From the NCBI GenBank assembly GCA_003518205.1, contig DOZC01000024.1, positions 3,394-11,795 on the forward strand: a DNA stretch of 8,402 nt, in the 5' to 3' direction. The notes under the pieces are model-generated. The model did no database searches and was not told where the DNA came from. It saw only the letters and a program-made list of their open reading frames with translations. The position numbers and the translations under genes were made by a program. Positions 1 through 6,071 of the stretch are shown one piece after another. The stretch comes from Minisyncoccota bacterium. GTDB lineage: Bacteria; Patescibacteriota; Microgenomatia; UBA1400; PJMF01. Every line of letters begins with the position of its first letter. Position 1 is the stretch's first letter.

Positions 1-603
1 CACTTTGGCTTGCGTGGTGAAACTTATGAATTTGCCATTGAGTTGGCTAGGGATGTAGCCAAATATCTTGATAAATTGGCCAAACTAACTGGTCAAAATC
101 AATATCGAACTCAAGCAGCTTTGGTTTTAAATCAGGTTTGTGAAACTTTTGAATCTCAGAGTCAAAAACCAGAAGCCTATTTTTTGGCTAAATTCGAAGC
201 TGCAAATTATCTTGATTTGGCCGGCGATCCTAGTGTTGAGGCTGACAATGTCGAACATTGGGCCAACGAACTTTGGAATTACGGTCAACAGTCTATTGCT
301 GATTCAGGCGTTGATTCAGGCAATTCTGAAAAGCCCAAGTATGCCGAAAATTGGGATCGATACGCCGCCGCCGCTTGGTGGTACTTTGAGTTTGGTCTGC
401 GACATCGAAATGCGGTCATCATGGATATCGCTCTTCAACGAGTTAATTGGGCGGTGGCCGCTGGAGGTCAAAAATCTCGCTCAAAATATTTAGCAGCTAG
501 AATGATAGCCAATTTGGCCGATAAGTTGCGTCATGGCCAATTTGTTTTAGCTACGCCGAGCACTAAAGAAAAAATATCTGAGCAATTAAGTATTAGTGTC
601 TAG
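1..603 (+). CDS. Unrecognised alpha-helical protein, 5' truncated by window edge
   Basis: The frame is open from base 1 to the TAG at 601-603, so the true start probably lies upstream. The TTG at 10 is only the first possible start inside the window. About 200 residues are visible. They look entirely alpha-helical, with many Ala, Leu, Trp and Tyr residues (for example WDRYAAAAWWYFEFGLRHR) and no signal peptide or membrane segment. A loop rich in Ser, Gly and Asp (IADSGVDSGNSEKPK) separates two helical blocks. The pattern recalls TPR-like or other helical repeat proteins, but I see no diagnostic motif and assign no function. The stop lies 13 bases before the preferred start of the Nudix gene, so the two may be co-transcribed. 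Coding is supported by length and composition. Confidence 0.75.
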   Translation, partial: HFGLRGETYEFAIELARDVAKYLDKLAKLTGQNQYRTQAALVLNQVCETFESQSQKPEAYFLAKFEAANYLDLAGDPSVEADNVEHWANELWNYGQQSIADSGVDSGNSEKPKYAENWDRYAAAAWWYFEFGLRHRNAVIMDIALQRVNWAVAAGGQKSRSKYLAARMIANLADKLRHGQFVLATPSTKEKISEQLSISV

Positions 604-616
604 AAAAAATAAATTT

Positions 617-1123
617 ATGCCAGTTTTACCGATCTTGCCTCACCAACTTACCGATCATGTGAAGTTGCTTCATAAGGTGGCAGTTGTTCATGATGACAAA
701 GTTTTAATTCTCAAGCGCGCCAATACCGCTCAGTCTAGGCCGGGATGTTGGGATTTACCTGGTGGCAACAGCGAGTGGCCGGTGGCTTTGACAGAAAATA
801 CTGCCAACATTTATCAGCTGGATATAGTGCGGGAAATTCAAGAAGAAACCGGATCTGAAACTTCCCCAAACAATTTTTCCGAAAAAAATTTGATTTTCTT
901 CCGGACATTTTTTGAACCAGAGCGGCAAGTTTATAGCTTAATTTGTGGTTGGAAACTCAATGCCGTAACCGATCTCACAGCTTTTTCGCCGGAAAAAGTT
1001 AAACTCTCTCCGGAGCATACTCAAATGGCTTGGATATCGCTATCTGAGGCCGCCAGTTATGATTTTGGTGGAGTTCGGGGTCAATTTATTTTAGAAATTA
1101 TTGTTCAGGCTTTGAAGATTTAG
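617..1123 (+). CDS. Nudix hydrolase with enlarged Nudix box
   Basis: The 168-residue protein carries a recognisable Nudix fold: strand VAVVHDDKVLILKR, then WDLPGG (residues 45-50), then REIQEETG (72-79), the metal-binding REUXEEXGU core. Nudix enzymes hydrolyse nucleoside diphosphates linked to another moiety, such as oxidised or non-canonical NTPs, nucleotide sugars or cofactors. The substrate cannot be read here. The spacing between the second Gly of GG and RE is 21 residues, against 13 in the canonical GX5EX7RE box, so about eight residues are inserted. The frame could also begin at GTG 596, overlapping the previous stop. I prefer ATG 617 because the bases before it (aataaatttATG) resemble those before sufC and sufB, and no Shine-Dalgarno precedes either choice. 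Confidence 0.85.
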   Translation: MPVLPILPHQLTDHVKLLHKVAVVHDDKVLILKRANTAQSRPGCWDLPGGNSEWPVALTENTANIYQLDIVREIQEETGSETSPNNFSEKNLIFFRTFFEPERQVYSLICGWKLNAVTDLTAFSPEKVKLSPEHTQMAWISLSEAASYDFGGVRGQFILEIIVQALKI

Positions 1124-1135
1124 GACGAGAGCACG

Positions 1136-1150
1136 GTAAATATGGTTTAC
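1136..1150. repeat. Small inverted repeat upstream of sufC
   Basis: GTAAA (1136-1140) and TTTAC (1146-1150) form a perfect 5-base inverted repeat around the 5-base centre TATGG. It lies 45 bases before the sufC ATG, in the only gap of note (1124-1195) between the Nudix gene and the suf genes. It could be a small operator or a chance palindrome. The arms are too short for a convincing terminator and no T-run follows. Confidence 0.3.
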
Positions 1151-1177
1151 ATGATTTATGTCAAATCAAGGTAATCT
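1146..1177 (+). promoter_or_regulatory. Possible weak promoter before sufC
   Basis: TTTACA (1146-1151) resembles a -35 hexamer (TTGACA), and TAATCT (1172-1177) is a poor -10 match at a long 20-base spacing. The location suits the first gene of the suf cluster and overlaps the small inverted repeat. The match is marginal, and read-through from the Nudix gene is equally possible. Confidence 0.2.
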
Positions 1178-1195
1178 CAACCGAAAAATAATTTT

Positions 1196-1999
1196 ATGAA
1201 GCTCTCATCGCCTACTCAAGGAATTTCAAGTCTTTTATCGCTGCAGCATTTGACGGTTAAAGTTGGAGAAAAAACAATTTTGCATGATTTATCCATGGAT
1301 TTTGCTCCAGGTTCTTTTCATGTTATTTTGGGTCCCAATGGTTCAGGCAAGTCGACGCTGGCGAGTTTTTTGGCGGGACATCCGGATTATGTGGCCGCAA
1401 CAGACAGTCAGGTCACTTTTGGTGGTCAAAATTTACTAAGTTTAAGCGCCGATCAACGCAGCCGAGCCGGTTTGTTTTTGGCTTTTCAACAGCCGGTGAT
1501 GGTGCCGGGGCTGCGAGTTTTAAATTTCTTGTGGTTGACCTACCAGCGTCGATTCTCTGATGCGGCTACTCGACCTCAAAAAACTATTGTGGCGTTTCGA
1601 GATTATTTGAAAACATTGGCGGTTGATTTGGATCTTAAACCAGAATTAATTGATCGGGGTTTGCACGAAGGCTTTTCCGGTGGCGAAAAAAAACGTTTAG
1701 AAGTTTTACAACTCATGGTTTTACAACCCAAACTGGCAATTTTGGATGAAATCGATTCCGGCTTGGATGTCGATGCCCTGAAATTGACAGCCGCAGCCCT
1801 GCATCGACTGCAAAATGAGATCGGCACTACCATTTTACTCATCACCCATCATCAACAGATCGTTAGAACCTTCAAGCCAGATCAAGTTAGAGTTTTGATT
1901 CAAGGTAAGTTAGTCGCCAGCGGTGACATGAACTTGTTGGAACAAATTGAAGCTGAAGGCTTCAACAGTTTTAAAACTCTGGCAACTGAAGTGAGTTAG
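1196..1999 (+). CDS. sufC: SufC, Fe-S assembly ATPase (ABC-type)
   Basis: SufC is the cytosolic ABC-type ATPase of the SufBCD scaffold. Its ATP-driven dimerisation remodels SufB-SufD during cluster assembly. All ATPase motifs are intact: Walker A GPNGSGKST (residues 46-54, Lys52), signature FSGGEKKR (160-167), Walker B LAILDEIDSGLD with Asp184 and catalytic Glu185, and switch His218 in ITHHQQ. The SGGEKKR signature and DEIDSGLDVDAL are the forms typical of SufC rather than transporter ATPases, and no membrane domain is attached. At 267 residues it is slightly longer than usual (about 250), because some 14 residues precede the first strand (LLSLQHLTVKV). ATG 1196 has no Shine-Dalgarno but follows the AT-rich run ataatttt. 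The gene lies 35 bases before sufB, consistent with one transcript. Confidence 0.97.
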   Translation: MKLSSPTQGISSLLSLQHLTVKVGEKTILHDLSMDFAPGSFHVILGPNGSGKSTLASFLAGHPDYVAATDSQVTFGGQNLLSLSADQRSRAGLFLAFQQPVMVPGLRVLNFLWLTYQRRFSDAATRPQKTIVAFRDYLKTLAVDLDLKPELIDRGLHEGFSGGEKKRLEVLQLMVLQPKLAILDEIDSGLDVDALKLTAAALHRLQNEIGTTILLITHHQQIVRTFKPDQVRVLIQGKLVASGDMNLLEQIEAEGFNSFKTLATEVS

Positions 2000-2034
2000 T
2001 CAGAAATTTCTTGCTTCCAGACTTCACATAATTT

Positions 2035-4620
2035 ATGTCACGATTTATCGCCAAACCAGACTTACAACCAACCGCAGTCGCAGCTGGTAAAAAATTGTTG
2101 GCCAACGATTATCAATTTGGTTTTTCGTATCCCACCGCGAATTACGCTTTTGTGGCCCAACCCGGATTGTCCCAACAAGTTGTTGAACAAATCTCCGAGT
2201 TCAAAACCGAGCCAGCGTGGTTGCGCGCCTCCAGACTCCAAGCTTTAACTGAGTTTGAGCGCAAGCTCATGCCAGCTTGGGGAGCCGATCTCTCCGGCAT
2301 TGATTTCAAGAGTTTCCATTATTATTTGCGTCCCACTGACGTTGTGGCCAAAACCTGGCAAGACGTACCGGCCGATGTCAAAAAAACTTTTGATCGCCTC
2401 GGAATTCCTGAGGCTGAGCGTGGGGTCTTGGCTGGGGTGAAAGCTCAATATGACAGCGAAGTAGTCTATGGCTCTTTGAAAAAAACTTGGGCTGATGATG
2501 GAGTGATTTTTCTATCCATGGACGAGGCCATTAAACAACATCCTGACTTGGTGCGGGAGTATTTTGGCAAACTTATTTCTCATCAAGACAATAAATTTGC
2601 GGCTTTGAATGGCGCCGTTTGGAGCGGCGGCTCGTTTGTCTATGTGCCCAAAGGCGTCCACGTTAAAATGCCGTTGCAAACTTATTTTCGGATCAACTCC
2701 GCCAATGCTGGCCAGTTTGAGCGAACCCTAATCATCGTGGATGAAGGGGCGAGCGTACATTACGTGGAGGGTTGCTTTACGGCTGGAACCTTAATTACGA
2801 CACGAGTCGGCATTAAGCCAATTGAACAAGTGACTGAGGCAGATTTGGTTTTAAGCCACACTGGTAGCTGGCGAGCTATTAACCAGACTCAAGTCAGATC
2901 TTATGACGGGAAACTATACACAGTCACTGTCACTGGCCAACCGAGTGTTGGAATTCAAGCTACGGTCGAACACCCATTTTTGGTGGTGAGACGCAAATAT
3001 CTTAATGAGCGCAATCAAATTTGGTCAACAGCCTGGCAACCAGTGTCCAGCTTAAAACCCAAAGATTATGTTTGTTCACCGATTGATCGAACGGTTAATG
3101 ACTTTGAAACTCAAAACATCGAGATTCCAATGGGCCGTGGCAGGCACGGCTTCAAGTTAGAGACAGTGACTGTGCCAACAACGGCTGATTTTTTTAGATT
3201 AGCGGGGTTTTATTTGGCGGAAGGCAGTATTAGCGATGAACATTATTTGAGTTTTTCGTTTAATGAAGCGGAACGAGATTATATTGAGGATGTCAAAAAT
3301 CTGATTCAAAAGATTTTCGGCAAAGTCTCGTTGGCTGAATCCCATCATCTTAAAAATCATGGCACCAGTGTGGTGGTCAGTTCGACTAAATTAGCCAGAA
3401 TTTTTAAGATTTGGTTTGGAGCTGGTTGCGACCACAAACAAATTCCTGAATGGATGCTTCAAGCCGATTTAGCCAAACAGGCTCAGTTGATTTTGGGTTG
3501 GTATTGGGGCGATGGCAGTTTTTATAGTAAACAGTTAAAACATGGTTTCAAAGAAATGTTCCGACTTTGCACTACTTCGGAAAAATTAGCTTGGCAAATG
3601 CGTCAGTTATTGTTGCGCCAAGATATTGCCACCAGCATGAATGTTAGATCTAGACGACACGAAGGTCGGAGAACAATGTTTACTTTGGTAGTCGGCGGTG
3701 AAGCAGCTGTAAAATTTGGTGATTTAGTTGGTCAACCTATTAAAGCTACTTTGCATTACAAAAAACGCGCCACCGCTTTTTATATTGATGACAAATATTT
3801 TTATGCACCGATTAAATCGATAGAAATTGACACAGTCAAAAATGTTCCAGTTTATAATTTTAGCGTTCAAACCGACGAAAGTTATGTGGCTGGTGGAGTG
3901 GCAGTTCACAACTGCACCGCTCCCAACTTTTCTGCCTCCTCACTCCACAGTGCGGTAGTGGAAATCTTTGTCAAAGCCGGCGCGCGGTGTCAGTACACCA
4001 CCATCCAAAATTGGTACCAAAATGTTTACAACTTGGTAACCAAACGCGCTTGCGTGGAACGTGAGGGCGAGATGATTTGGACTGATTTTAACATGGGCTC
4101 TAAAGTTACCATGAAATACCCGGGCTTTATTTTGGCTGGCGAGGGAGCTAAGGGCGAAGTGCTATCGATGGCGCTGGCCGGAGCTGGTCAACATCAAGAC
4201 ACTGGTGCCAAAGCGGTACATTTAGCTCCACATACTAGCTCGACGATTATTTCCAAATCTATTAGCAAAGCTGGAGGTCGCACCAGTTATCGCGGCTTGG
4301 TCCACATTGGTCCCAAAGCTCACCACAGCAAAAACACCGTAGTGTGCGACGCGCTACTGGTGGATGATTTGTCTCGCACCGACACTTATCCAGTCGAAAA
4401 AATCTTCACTAATTTAGTGGAAGTCCAACATGAAGCCACTGTTTCCAAAATCGGCGATGACCAGCTGTTTTATTTAATGAGTCGCGGTTTGGATGAAACT
4501 ACGGCTCGCAAACTGATTGTGAATGGTTTTGTGGCGGATTTAGTGCGCAAACTTCCACTGGAATATGCTGTGGAAATGAATCGATTGATCGATATGGAGA
4601 TGGAAGGGAGTGTGGGATGA
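2035..4620 (+). CDS. sufB: SufB scaffold protein precursor containing an intein
   Basis: This 861-residue precursor should splice to a 481-residue SufB, the usual family length. SufB is the scaffold subunit on which Fe-S clusters form, in complex with SufC and SufD. Residues 1-246 are the N-extein, ending HYVEG. Residues 247-626 are the intein. Residues 627-861 are the C-extein, beginning CTAPNFSASSLHSAVVEI. Key C-extein features are present: the junction Cys (equivalent, from memory of E. coli SufB, to Cys254), VVCDALL carrying the Cys405 equivalent, HEATVSKIGDDQLFY carrying the Glu434 equivalent, and the terminal LPLEYAVEMNRLIDMEMEGSVG. No in-frame stop or frameshift is seen, so the interruption is translated and must be removed after translation. 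The TGA stop overlaps the sufD ATG. ATG 2035 follows acataattt with no Shine-Dalgarno. Confidence 0.97.
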   Translation: MSRFIAKPDLQPTAVAAGKKLLANDYQFGFSYPTANYAFVAQPGLSQQVVEQISEFKTEPAWLRASRLQALTEFERKLMPAWGADLSGIDFKSFHYYLRPTDVVAKTWQDVPADVKKTFDRLGIPEAERGVLAGVKAQYDSEVVYGSLKKTWADDGVIFLSMDEAIKQHPDLVREYFGKLISHQDNKFAALNGAVWSGGSFVYVPKGVHVKMPLQTYFRINSANAGQFERTLIIVDEGASVHYVEGCFTAGTLITTRVGIKPIEQVTEADLVLSHTGSWRAINQTQVRSYDGKLYTVTVTGQPSVGIQATVEHPFLVVRRKYLNERNQIWSTAWQPVSSLKPKDYVCSPIDRTVNDFETQNIEIPMGRGRHGFKLETVTVPTTADFFRLAGFYLAEGSISDEHYLSFSFNEAERDYIEDVKNLIQKIFGKVSLAESHHLKNHGTSVVVSSTKLARIFKIWFGAGCDHKQIPEWMLQADLAKQAQLILGWYWGDGSFYSKQLKHGFKEMFRLCTTSEKLAWQMRQLLLRQDIATSMNVRSRRHEGRRTMFTLVVGGEAAVKFGDLVGQPIKATLHYKKRATAFYIDDKYFYAPIKSIEIDTVKNVPVYNFSVQTDESYVAGGVAVHNCTAPNFSASSLHSAVVEIFVKAGARCQYTTIQNWYQNVYNLVTKRACVEREGEMIWTDFNMGSKVTMKYPGFILAGEGAKGEVLSMALAGAGQHQDTGAKAVHLAPHTSSTIISKSISKAGGRTSYRGLVHIGPKAHHSKNTVVCDALLVDDLSRTDTYPVEKIFTNLVEVQHEATVSKIGDDQLFYLMSRGLDETTARKLIVNGFVADLVRKLPLEYAVEMNRLIDMEMEGSVG
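2773..3912 (+). mobile_element. Full-length intein with LAGLIDADG homing endonuclease, in sufB
   Basis: The in-frame insertion of 380 codons has every splicing block. Block A starts CFTAGTLITTRVG with Cys1. Block B is TVEHPF (intein residues 64-69, His67). Block F starts VYNFSVQTDESYVAGG (from residue 360). Block G is VAVHN, with penultimate His379 and Asn380, followed by Cys+1 of the C-extein at 3913. This is a standard Cys1/HN/Cys+1 class 1 intein. Both LAGLIDADG motifs are present: LAGFYLAEG (143-151, Glu150) and LGWYWGDG (241-248, Asp247). Both catalytic acids remain, so the endonuclease may be active. Three further cysteines lie at 101, 219 and 266. Three hand-counted 120-base samples gave about 33-42% GC, against 48% and 52% in two extein samples, consistent with separate origin. 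Host SufB homology resumes exactly at the junctions. Confidence 0.96.
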
Positions 4621-5213
4621 AAAATTTGCTACCCCAAACTTCGCGATCTCAAACTCCACAATTTGAAACTTCGTCAGCCTCGGTCCAATCGTCAGCCTCG
4701 GTCCAGTCGCCGGCGGCCAGTTCAACCCCAAATTTTATCCAATTAGTGGCCGATGAGCATCGTCGCATTGAACTTACCGAATCTGGAGATTATGTGGTTG
4801 AACTGACTGGGGCAGGAGCTGAGGCTGAGATTACCAGCCGGACTTTGGTAACAGCCACAGACAAATTTCAGCTCTCAGTGACGGTGCGTCATTTGGCTTC
4901 GCACACCAAAGCCAAAACCAAACTCTTGGGGGTGGCAGATGGTCAAGCTCATCTTCAGTTGGCCGGTAAAATTATTATTGAAACCAACTGCGCTGATTGC
5001 GAGTCGTTTCTGACTGAACGAATTTTATTATTATCACCCACCGCCAAAGCTCAAGTAGTACCGGATTTGGAAATTAAAAATAACGCGGTGAAATGCTCCC
5101 ATGCCGCCAGTATCAGTTACATTCCGGCCGAGCAAATTTTTTATTTAATGAGTCGGGGTTTGAGTCAAACGGAAGCCAAAACCATGATCGCCGGGGCATT
5201 TTTGGAACAGTAA
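4617..5213 (+). CDS. sufD: Minimal SufD-like protein (SufBD core only)
   Basis: The ATG overlaps the sufB stop (ATGA), implying translational coupling and a SufB partner. The 198-residue product is about half the length of usual SufD (roughly 400 or more). Residues 1-40 are low complexity, rich in Ser, Gln, Pro and Ala and containing a SASVQS duplication. The rest is the SufBD beta-helix core and C-terminal helices: VVELTGAGAEAEI, ILLLSPTAKAQVVPDLEI, VKCSHAAS (Cys160, His162) and EQIFYLMSRGLSQTEAK. His162 matches, from memory, E. coli SufD His360, which is needed for cluster formation, so the protein is probably functional rather than decayed. The usual N-terminal domain is absent. An unusual CxxC (Cys125, Cys128) is present. 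SufBD membership is clear. SufD rather than a second SufB is inferred from CSH and from position. Confidence 0.85.
   Translation: MKNLLPQTSRSQTPQFETSSASVQSSASVQSPAASSTPNFIQLVADEHRRIELTESGDYVVELTGAGAEAEITSRTLVTATDKFQLSVTVRHLASHTKAKTKLLGVADGQAHLQLAGKIIIETNCADCESFLTERILLLSPTAKAQVVPDLEIKNNAVKCSHAASISYIPAEQIFYLMSRGLSQTEAKTMIAGAFLEQ
4671..4706 (+). repeat. Tandem 18-base duplication in sufD
   Basis: Two adjacent 18-base units (4671-4688 and 4689-4706, beginning tcgtcagcctcggtcca) differ only at their last base. They keep frame and encode SASVQS twice in the low-complexity N-terminal tail of the SufD-like protein. This looks like a recent slippage or duplication in a flexible linker. Confidence 0.9.
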
Positions 5214-5238
5214 AGACGGATAGATGAGATTTATTGAA

Positions 5239-5577
5239 TCACAAAATCGACCCGACTCCTCCATCACCATCAGAGTAATGCTGCATGGTGAAATCCAATG
5301 GTGAAGCTGTGCTAGTGACCGTTTGAGAGCTTCTAGCTTTAAGTATGTCTAAAGCAGCCTTAATTTCTTTTGGAATTGAACTGGAAGCATCCAGATTTAG
5401 CAATTGTTTTTCGATTTCCATAATTACTTTTAGGGCTGCTATATCAAATTTTAATTCTGTTTTAAATTTATTGATAACATTCGAATATTCACGATACAAA
5501 TCAGCTGCCTCAGAATTAACTATCTTAGTCTGATCAAAATCCTGGGTGACAATAGCTAATGTGTCTAGTGTAATCAT
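5239..5577 (-). CDS. Small hypothetical protein on the opposite strand
   Basis: A 112-residue protein of unknown family, read from ATG (complement of 5575-5577) to TGA (complement of 5239-5241). The composition looks like a real soluble protein: charged, mostly helical residues (AADLYREYSNVINKFKTEL, LKVIMEIEKQLLNLDASS, KEIKAALDILKAR), then a flexible tail of Ser, Thr, Gly and Asp ending DGDGGVGSIL. There is no signal peptide, membrane segment, Cys or catalytic motif. On its own strand AAAGGCG lies five bases before the ATG, the nearest thing to a ribosome site at any start in the window. It fills the otherwise empty gap between sufD and the CoA-binding gene and converges on sufD with only 25 bases between stops. 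The overlapping forward frame (5345-5533) has a less protein-like composition. No function can be assigned. Confidence 0.6.
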   Translation of the reverse strand: MITLDTLAIVTQDFDQTKIVNSEAADLYREYSNVINKFKTELKFDIAALKVIMEIEKQLLNLDASSSIPKEIKAALDILKARSSQTVTSTASPLDFTMQHYSDGDGGVGSIL

Positions 5578-5629
5578 AATTGCGCCTTTGTGTTATAAAT
5601 TTAGTATCTCATAAAGCCGCCAATCCGCC
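5578..5629. promoter_or_regulatory. Divergent promoter region, tentative
   Basis: These 52 bases separate the start of the opposite-strand small gene from the start of the CoA-binding gene, so any promoter for either must lie here or inside the neighbour. On the minus strand TATAAC (complement of 5592-5597) is a good -10 match 14 bases before the ATG. TTGGCG is a possible -35, but at a long spacing of 20. On the plus strand TATAAA (5594-5599) could serve the CoA-binding gene. The central AT-rich run may therefore work in both directions. This is inferred from hexamer matches only. Confidence 0.35.
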
Positions 5630-6037
5630 ATGTTTGATTTAAACTCTTTTCTGACTCCACCCAAAACTATCGCTGTGGTTGGTTTATCTGATAAACCGGA
5701 ACGCCCCAGCTATCAAGTGGCCAGTTATCTGCAACAACAGGGTTTTAAGATTGTTCCAGTCAATCCCACTTTAGTTGAAGTTTTGGGAGAAAAAGCTTAT
5801 CCAAGTTTATTGGCCATTCCGGCTGAGATTCAGCTTGATATTGTTGATGTCTTTCGCCAACCTGAAGCGGTGATGGCGATGGTGGATGAGATAATTACTT
5901 CCGGCCGAAGGCCCTTAGTCTGGTTGCAAGAAGGAGTGATTAGCGAGATGGCCAAAACCAAAGCTGAAGCTGTCGGACTGACCGTGGTAATGAACCAGTG
6001 CTTGATGAAGGTGCATCGAGCTAAGATGAGTAAATAG
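5630..6037 (+). CDS. CoA-binding domain protein, YccU-like
   Basis: The 135-residue single-domain protein has the Rossmann-type CoA-binding fold. It shows TIAVVGLSDKPERPSYQVA (residues 13-31) with the nucleotide-binding loop, then GFKIVPVNP, VLGEKAYPSLLAIP, DIVDVFR, VWLQEGV and a terminal NQCLMKVH. These match the small CoA-binding family that includes E. coli YccU, and the length fits. The cellular role of this family is not well defined. The last motif usually reads D/N-R-C, whereas here it is NQC, a minor variation. The gene diverges from the small opposite-strand gene and lies 34 bases before sufS on the same strand. A link to Fe-S assembly is possible from position only. No Shine-Dalgarno precedes ATG 5630. 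Confidence 0.9.
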   Translation: MFDLNSFLTPPKTIAVVGLSDKPERPSYQVASYLQQQGFKIVPVNPTLVEVLGEKAYPSLLAIPAEIQLDIVDVFRQPEAVMAMVDEIITSGRRPLVWLQEGVISEMAKTKAEAVGLTVVMNQCLMKVHRAKMSK

Positions 6038-6059
6038 CCTTTTTTCTCGAGTTTCGCGG

Positions 6060-6071
6060 TACAATAGCAAC
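6060..6071 (+). promoter_or_regulatory. Possible -10 box for a near-leaderless sufS transcript
   Basis: TACAAT (6060-6065) matches the -10 consensus at five of six bases and ends six bases before the sufS ATG at 6072. Transcription from it would begin at or next to the A of the start codon, giving a leaderless message, in keeping with the lack of a Shine-Dalgarno. No convincing -35 sits 16-18 bases upstream, where the sequence is C/T-rich. Confidence 0.35.

Noticed and set aside
1603..1845. Minus-strand frame inside sufC
   Set aside because: It is the complement of conserved SufC motifs, rich in Ser, Cys and Lys by codon mirroring.
2773..3912. SufB as a gene fusion or a disrupted pseudogene
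   Set aside because: The extra segment stays in frame, has complete splicing blocks and both endonuclease motifs, and SufB homology resumes exactly at the junction Cys.
5214..5238. Bidirectional terminator between convergent sufD and the minus-strand gene
   Set aside because: The 25 bases contain no stable hairpin that I can find.
5345..5533. Forward-strand frame of 62 codons inside the opposite-strand gene
   Set aside because: Its residues (many Ser, Ile, Phe in mixed order) look like the antisense of the better minus-strand frame, and no start signal precedes it.
6018..6045. Terminator after the CoA-binding gene (T-run at 6040-6045)
   Set aside because: The only stem before the T-run is GCTA/TAGC with an 11-base loop, too weak for an intrinsic terminator.
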